Source of the DNA: an uncultured Bizionia sp.
Lineage (GTDB): Bacteria > Bacteroidota > Bacteroidia > Flavobacteriales > Flavobacteriaceae
NCBI GenBank assembly: GCA_947496215.1
Contig: CANMCF010000017.1
Location: 32,177-96,176, forward strand
DNA length: 64,000 nucleotides
Direction: 5' to 3'
Positions 62,901 through 64,000 of this stretch are shown here, piece after piece. The position numbers were made by a program, and so were the translations under genes. The notes under the pieces are model-generated. The model worked only from the letters and a program-made list of their open reading frames with translations. It searched no databases and was not told the origin of the DNA. Every line of letters begins with the position of its first letter. Positions within the stretch are counted from its first letter, which is position 1.

Positions 62901-64000
62901 CGATGATGATGTAGATGGCTTCGCAACCTTCGACCTTACGGTGAAGGATGCCGAGATCATAGGAGCCCAAGTGAACATGAGCGTTACCTATTACGAGACC
63001 TTGGCGGATGCAGAGGCAATGCCGCCAGTGAACGCGATAGGACCAGCATATACCAATACCGTAGCTAATTCCCAAGTTGTCATAGCCAGATTGGAAGACG
63101 ACCTGACTGGCTGCTTTGAAACGGTGGAATTGACATTGATAGTTTATGCCTTGCCGGTGATACCAACGATAACGGATTACGAGCAATGTGACGTGAACAA
63201 CACGGGAGACGAGCAGGAAAGCTTCGATCTCACGACCAAGGACGCGGAGATAGCGAACGGACAGTTGGATGTGACGGTAAGTTACCATCTGACCCAAGCG
63301 GATGCCTTGAATGGGAATGCCCCATTGGCAAGTCCATACCTTAATGTGACCAACCCACAGACGATCTACGTGAGAGTGGAGAACACGACCACGGGTTGTG
63401 TTAGCGTAAGCGACTTCGACTTGATAGTGAATCCATTGCCAGTACCAGTGGTGCCGACACCATTGGAGGTCTGTGACGACAACGTGCCAGATGGCATAAC
63501 GGCAATAGACCTTACTATAAAGAACAACGAGATATCCGGAAACAACCCGAATTATGCGGTGACCTATTACGCAACCCAAGCGGATGCGGACAACGAGGTG
63601 AACCCATTGGCGATCCCCTACACCAACACGACCAACCCGGAAGTGGTCTTCGTGAGGGTCGAGGACGTGAACACGGGTTGCCACGGCACGACCACGCTTA
63701 CCCTTCAGGTGGAGCAAGCGCCTGTGGCCTGCACCCCGACACCCTTGGAGTATTGCGATCCGGACAGCGACGGCTTTGGGGTCTTCACCCTTACCGATGC
63801 GGATGTGGAGGTGGCCTGCGGTGTCACAGCCGGCTTGGTGATCACCTATCACGAGACGATGGCGGATGCGGACAACAACGTGAACGCCCTTACCAGCCCA
63901 TACAACAACATCGTGGTGGACAGCCAGACGATCTACGTCAGGATAGAGAGTTCCACCATAGCCACGGACTGTGCGAGCTTCGTGGAATTGCAATTGAACG
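59959..64000 (+). CDS. Giant secreted surface protein, N-terminal 1347 codons (3' end outside window)
   Basis: An open frame runs from ATG 59959 (a second ATG follows at once) to the window end with no stop. It has a signal peptide (MMKKFTLFIILLFSVFTSQA), then a CUB-like domain (about 30-145, GVLYDSGGSASNYGNDENFV), a PKD domain (about 160-255, TYAWVFGDGGNANGESVNNI), and a choice-of-anchor L region (about 270-490, GTSNFPFREGIVLTTGRAH and ISFNFIMASEEYDGNTECSF). From about residue 575, Ig-like repeats of about 95-100 residues follow (pattern CDD...FDLT...TYHTTLADA...IYVRVENTTTGC). Such proteins of flavobacteria are type IX secretion cargo, and the missing end probably holds the sorting domain; adhesion is inferred. 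GC content rises strongly towards the end. Confidence 0.85.
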   Translation, partial: MMKKFTLFIILLFSVFTSQAQDLLMQNGTFNQCSGVLYDSGGSASNYGNDENFVLTICPDSAGQFISLNFTAFSTQANNDVLTIYDGDDTTATVLGTYSGGGAANNPGTVSASTNSATGCLTLQFVSDASAPTTGWAANISCMQACQTITSSIDSTTPAVNNAGVIEVPTGTNVAFEGSATFSDDGTGATYAWVFGDGGNANGESVNNIFNTAGTYTTTLTVTDTNPTGCSSSSQVTVVVLDPIVTINNAAYPESSFGPEQLISDVLVSGGCSGVDNFSFQVSGGESDLTTKSYGYFRRGTSNFPFREGIVLTTGRAHGGGNTVAVPANPNPSFNNGQAGDADLEAALGQTNTNDATFIKFNFVPTADNISFNFIMASEEYDGNTECSFADSFAFLLREVGTVPYTNLAVLPDGTPVSVTNINGSTTCPANAAFFEGYNLPDTNYGGRTVVLTASANVNPNVTYEIKLVVADQGDSIWDSAIFLEAGSFNLGGDLGDDITIAAGTSVCAGTSVNLDTEVDPSVAHVWYYEGNVIAGETGPSIDVTQTGTYTVDVVFAATCVATDEVYVEFIPGSIVDTVNDLVECNDGSGAVVFDLTQNTNPALGTQDPAVYGVSYHNTAADATNGANAIVNPTTYTGTDGEIIHIRVENAATQMCPATDTFTLNFLDVVLNPALDMEVCDDVSNDGTEPFDLETQTAAILGAQAAADFNVTYHLDFANADAGTGALTSPHDNGANPEPIYVRIESASDATCYVASATAVFNLIVNPRAVATQPMDMVVCDDLSNDGVEVFDLTTQEATILGAQNPANYTVSFYESQADADTPANAIANPTTYSNTGSPQTIHVRVDDNTNPTCYGYTTFDLVVNPLPVIPALADYQGCDNDDDGDATNGLTEFDLSTIDALAINGQADVTVTYHTTLADAQANPPVNAIGPIYLNTTANTQTIYVRLENTTTGCVSTIAPLNLIVNPLPAPVAPTPLEICDDDVDGFATFDLTVKDAEIIGAQVNMSVTYYETLADAEAMPPVNAIGPAYTNTVANSQVVIARLEDDLTGCFETVELTLIVYALPVIPTITDYEQCDVNNTGDEQESFDLTTKDAEIANGQLDVTVSYHLTQADALNGNAPLASPYLNVTNPQTIYVRVENTTTGCVSVSDFDLIVNPLPVPVVPTPLEVCDDNVPDGITAIDLTIKNNEISGNNPNYAVTYYATQADADNEVNPLAIPYTNTTNPEVVFVRVEDVNTGCHGTTTLTLQVEQAPVACTPTPLEYCDPDSDGFGVFTLTDADVEVACGVTAGLVITYHETMADADNNVNALTSPYNNIVVDSQTIYVRIESSTIATDCASFVELQLN
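62557..63720 (+). repeat. In-gene alternating A/B Ig-like repeats
   Basis: Within the terminal giant gene, A units begin at 62557 (LPVIPALADYQGCD) and 63151 (LPVIPTITDYEQCD), and B units at 62863 (LPAPVAPTPLEICDDD) and 63436 (LPVPVVPTPLEVCDDN). The A-to-A distance is 594 bases and the B-to-B distance 573. An identical string ggagaacacgaccacggg recurs in both A units. Confidence 0.75.

Noticed and set aside
62629..63993. Open minus-strand frame of 454 codons inside the terminal giant gene
   Set aside because: The product is rich in His, Arg, Val and Trp without known motifs, and the frame is open only because the plus-strand gene is GC-rich and repetitive here. The plus frame has domains and a signal peptide.
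1..64000. tRNA, rRNA, insertion sequences, prophage or integrase sites
   Set aside because: Looked for by eye; no cloverleaf ends, transposase or integrase motifs, or long terminal inverted repeats were noticed. A covariance-model scan would be needed to exclude small RNAs.

Overview
The window comes from a gliding-type member of the Bacteroidetes, almost certainly a Flavobacteriaceae; I cannot name the genus. The evidence is a type IX secretion/gliding gene (sprA), a RemB-like gene, a giant cell-surface protein with a gliding-motility-type C-terminal domain next to PorP/SprF and OmpA partners, an alternative complex III (act) operon in place of a bc1 complex, and repeated matches to the Bacteroidetes -7 promoter element TAnnTTTG. 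I see no tRNA, rRNA, CRISPR array, insertion sequence or prophage. Most of the window is ordinary core chromosome.

Layout. 1-1767: the 3' end of infB faces a small SPOR-domain gene, with a shared bidirectional terminator between them. 1936-13724: one long operon, actABCDEF-coxB-coxA, encodes alternative complex III and the first two subunits of an aa3-type cytochrome oxidase, which work together to oxidise menaquinol and reduce oxygen. 13981-22082: a 1738-residue surface protein with Ig-like repeats, a PorP/SprF protein and an OmpA/PD40 protein, the usual T9SS cargo/attachment module. 22229-25546: ruvB, a cytochrome P450 and queG, tightly packed. 25607-28910: a TPR-type sensor kinase lipoprotein, a LytTR response regulator and an unknown lipoprotein. 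29234-31507: maeB. 31661-40352: ruvA, sprA (2426 residues), gcvH and a VanZ-like gene. 40414-44291: two TonB-type transducers and remB, whose N-terminus looks like the same TonB C-terminal domain. 44398-49810: ctaB, two oxidase subunit III genes, subunit IV, a cysteine-free protein, a SCO copper chaperone, a DUF420 protein and a tiny exported protein. This is the second half of the oxidase gene set, about 31 kb from coxBA. 49952-55646: an ABC ATPase, two MacB-like permeases, a membrane-fusion adaptor and a TolC-type channel, forming a tripartite exporter. 55648-59734: tsaB, then on the minus strand an MscS channel, a DUF1304 protein and a YyaL-type thioredoxin-domain lipoprotein. 59959-64000: the first 1347 codons of a very large secreted protein (CUB-like, PKD and choice-of-anchor L regions, then Ig-like repeats), whose GC content climbs steeply towards the window end.

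The least ordinary observations are: a helix-hairpin-helix domain fused to ActC; exact 528-nt two-unit super-repeats in the first giant surface gene and a similar A/B alternation in the second; the TonB-like domain shared by three consecutive genes ending in remB; a possible decayed reading frame upstream of maeB; a SCO-neighbour protein without cysteines; and the GC gradient inside the terminal gene. No single new system is proven by the sequence.
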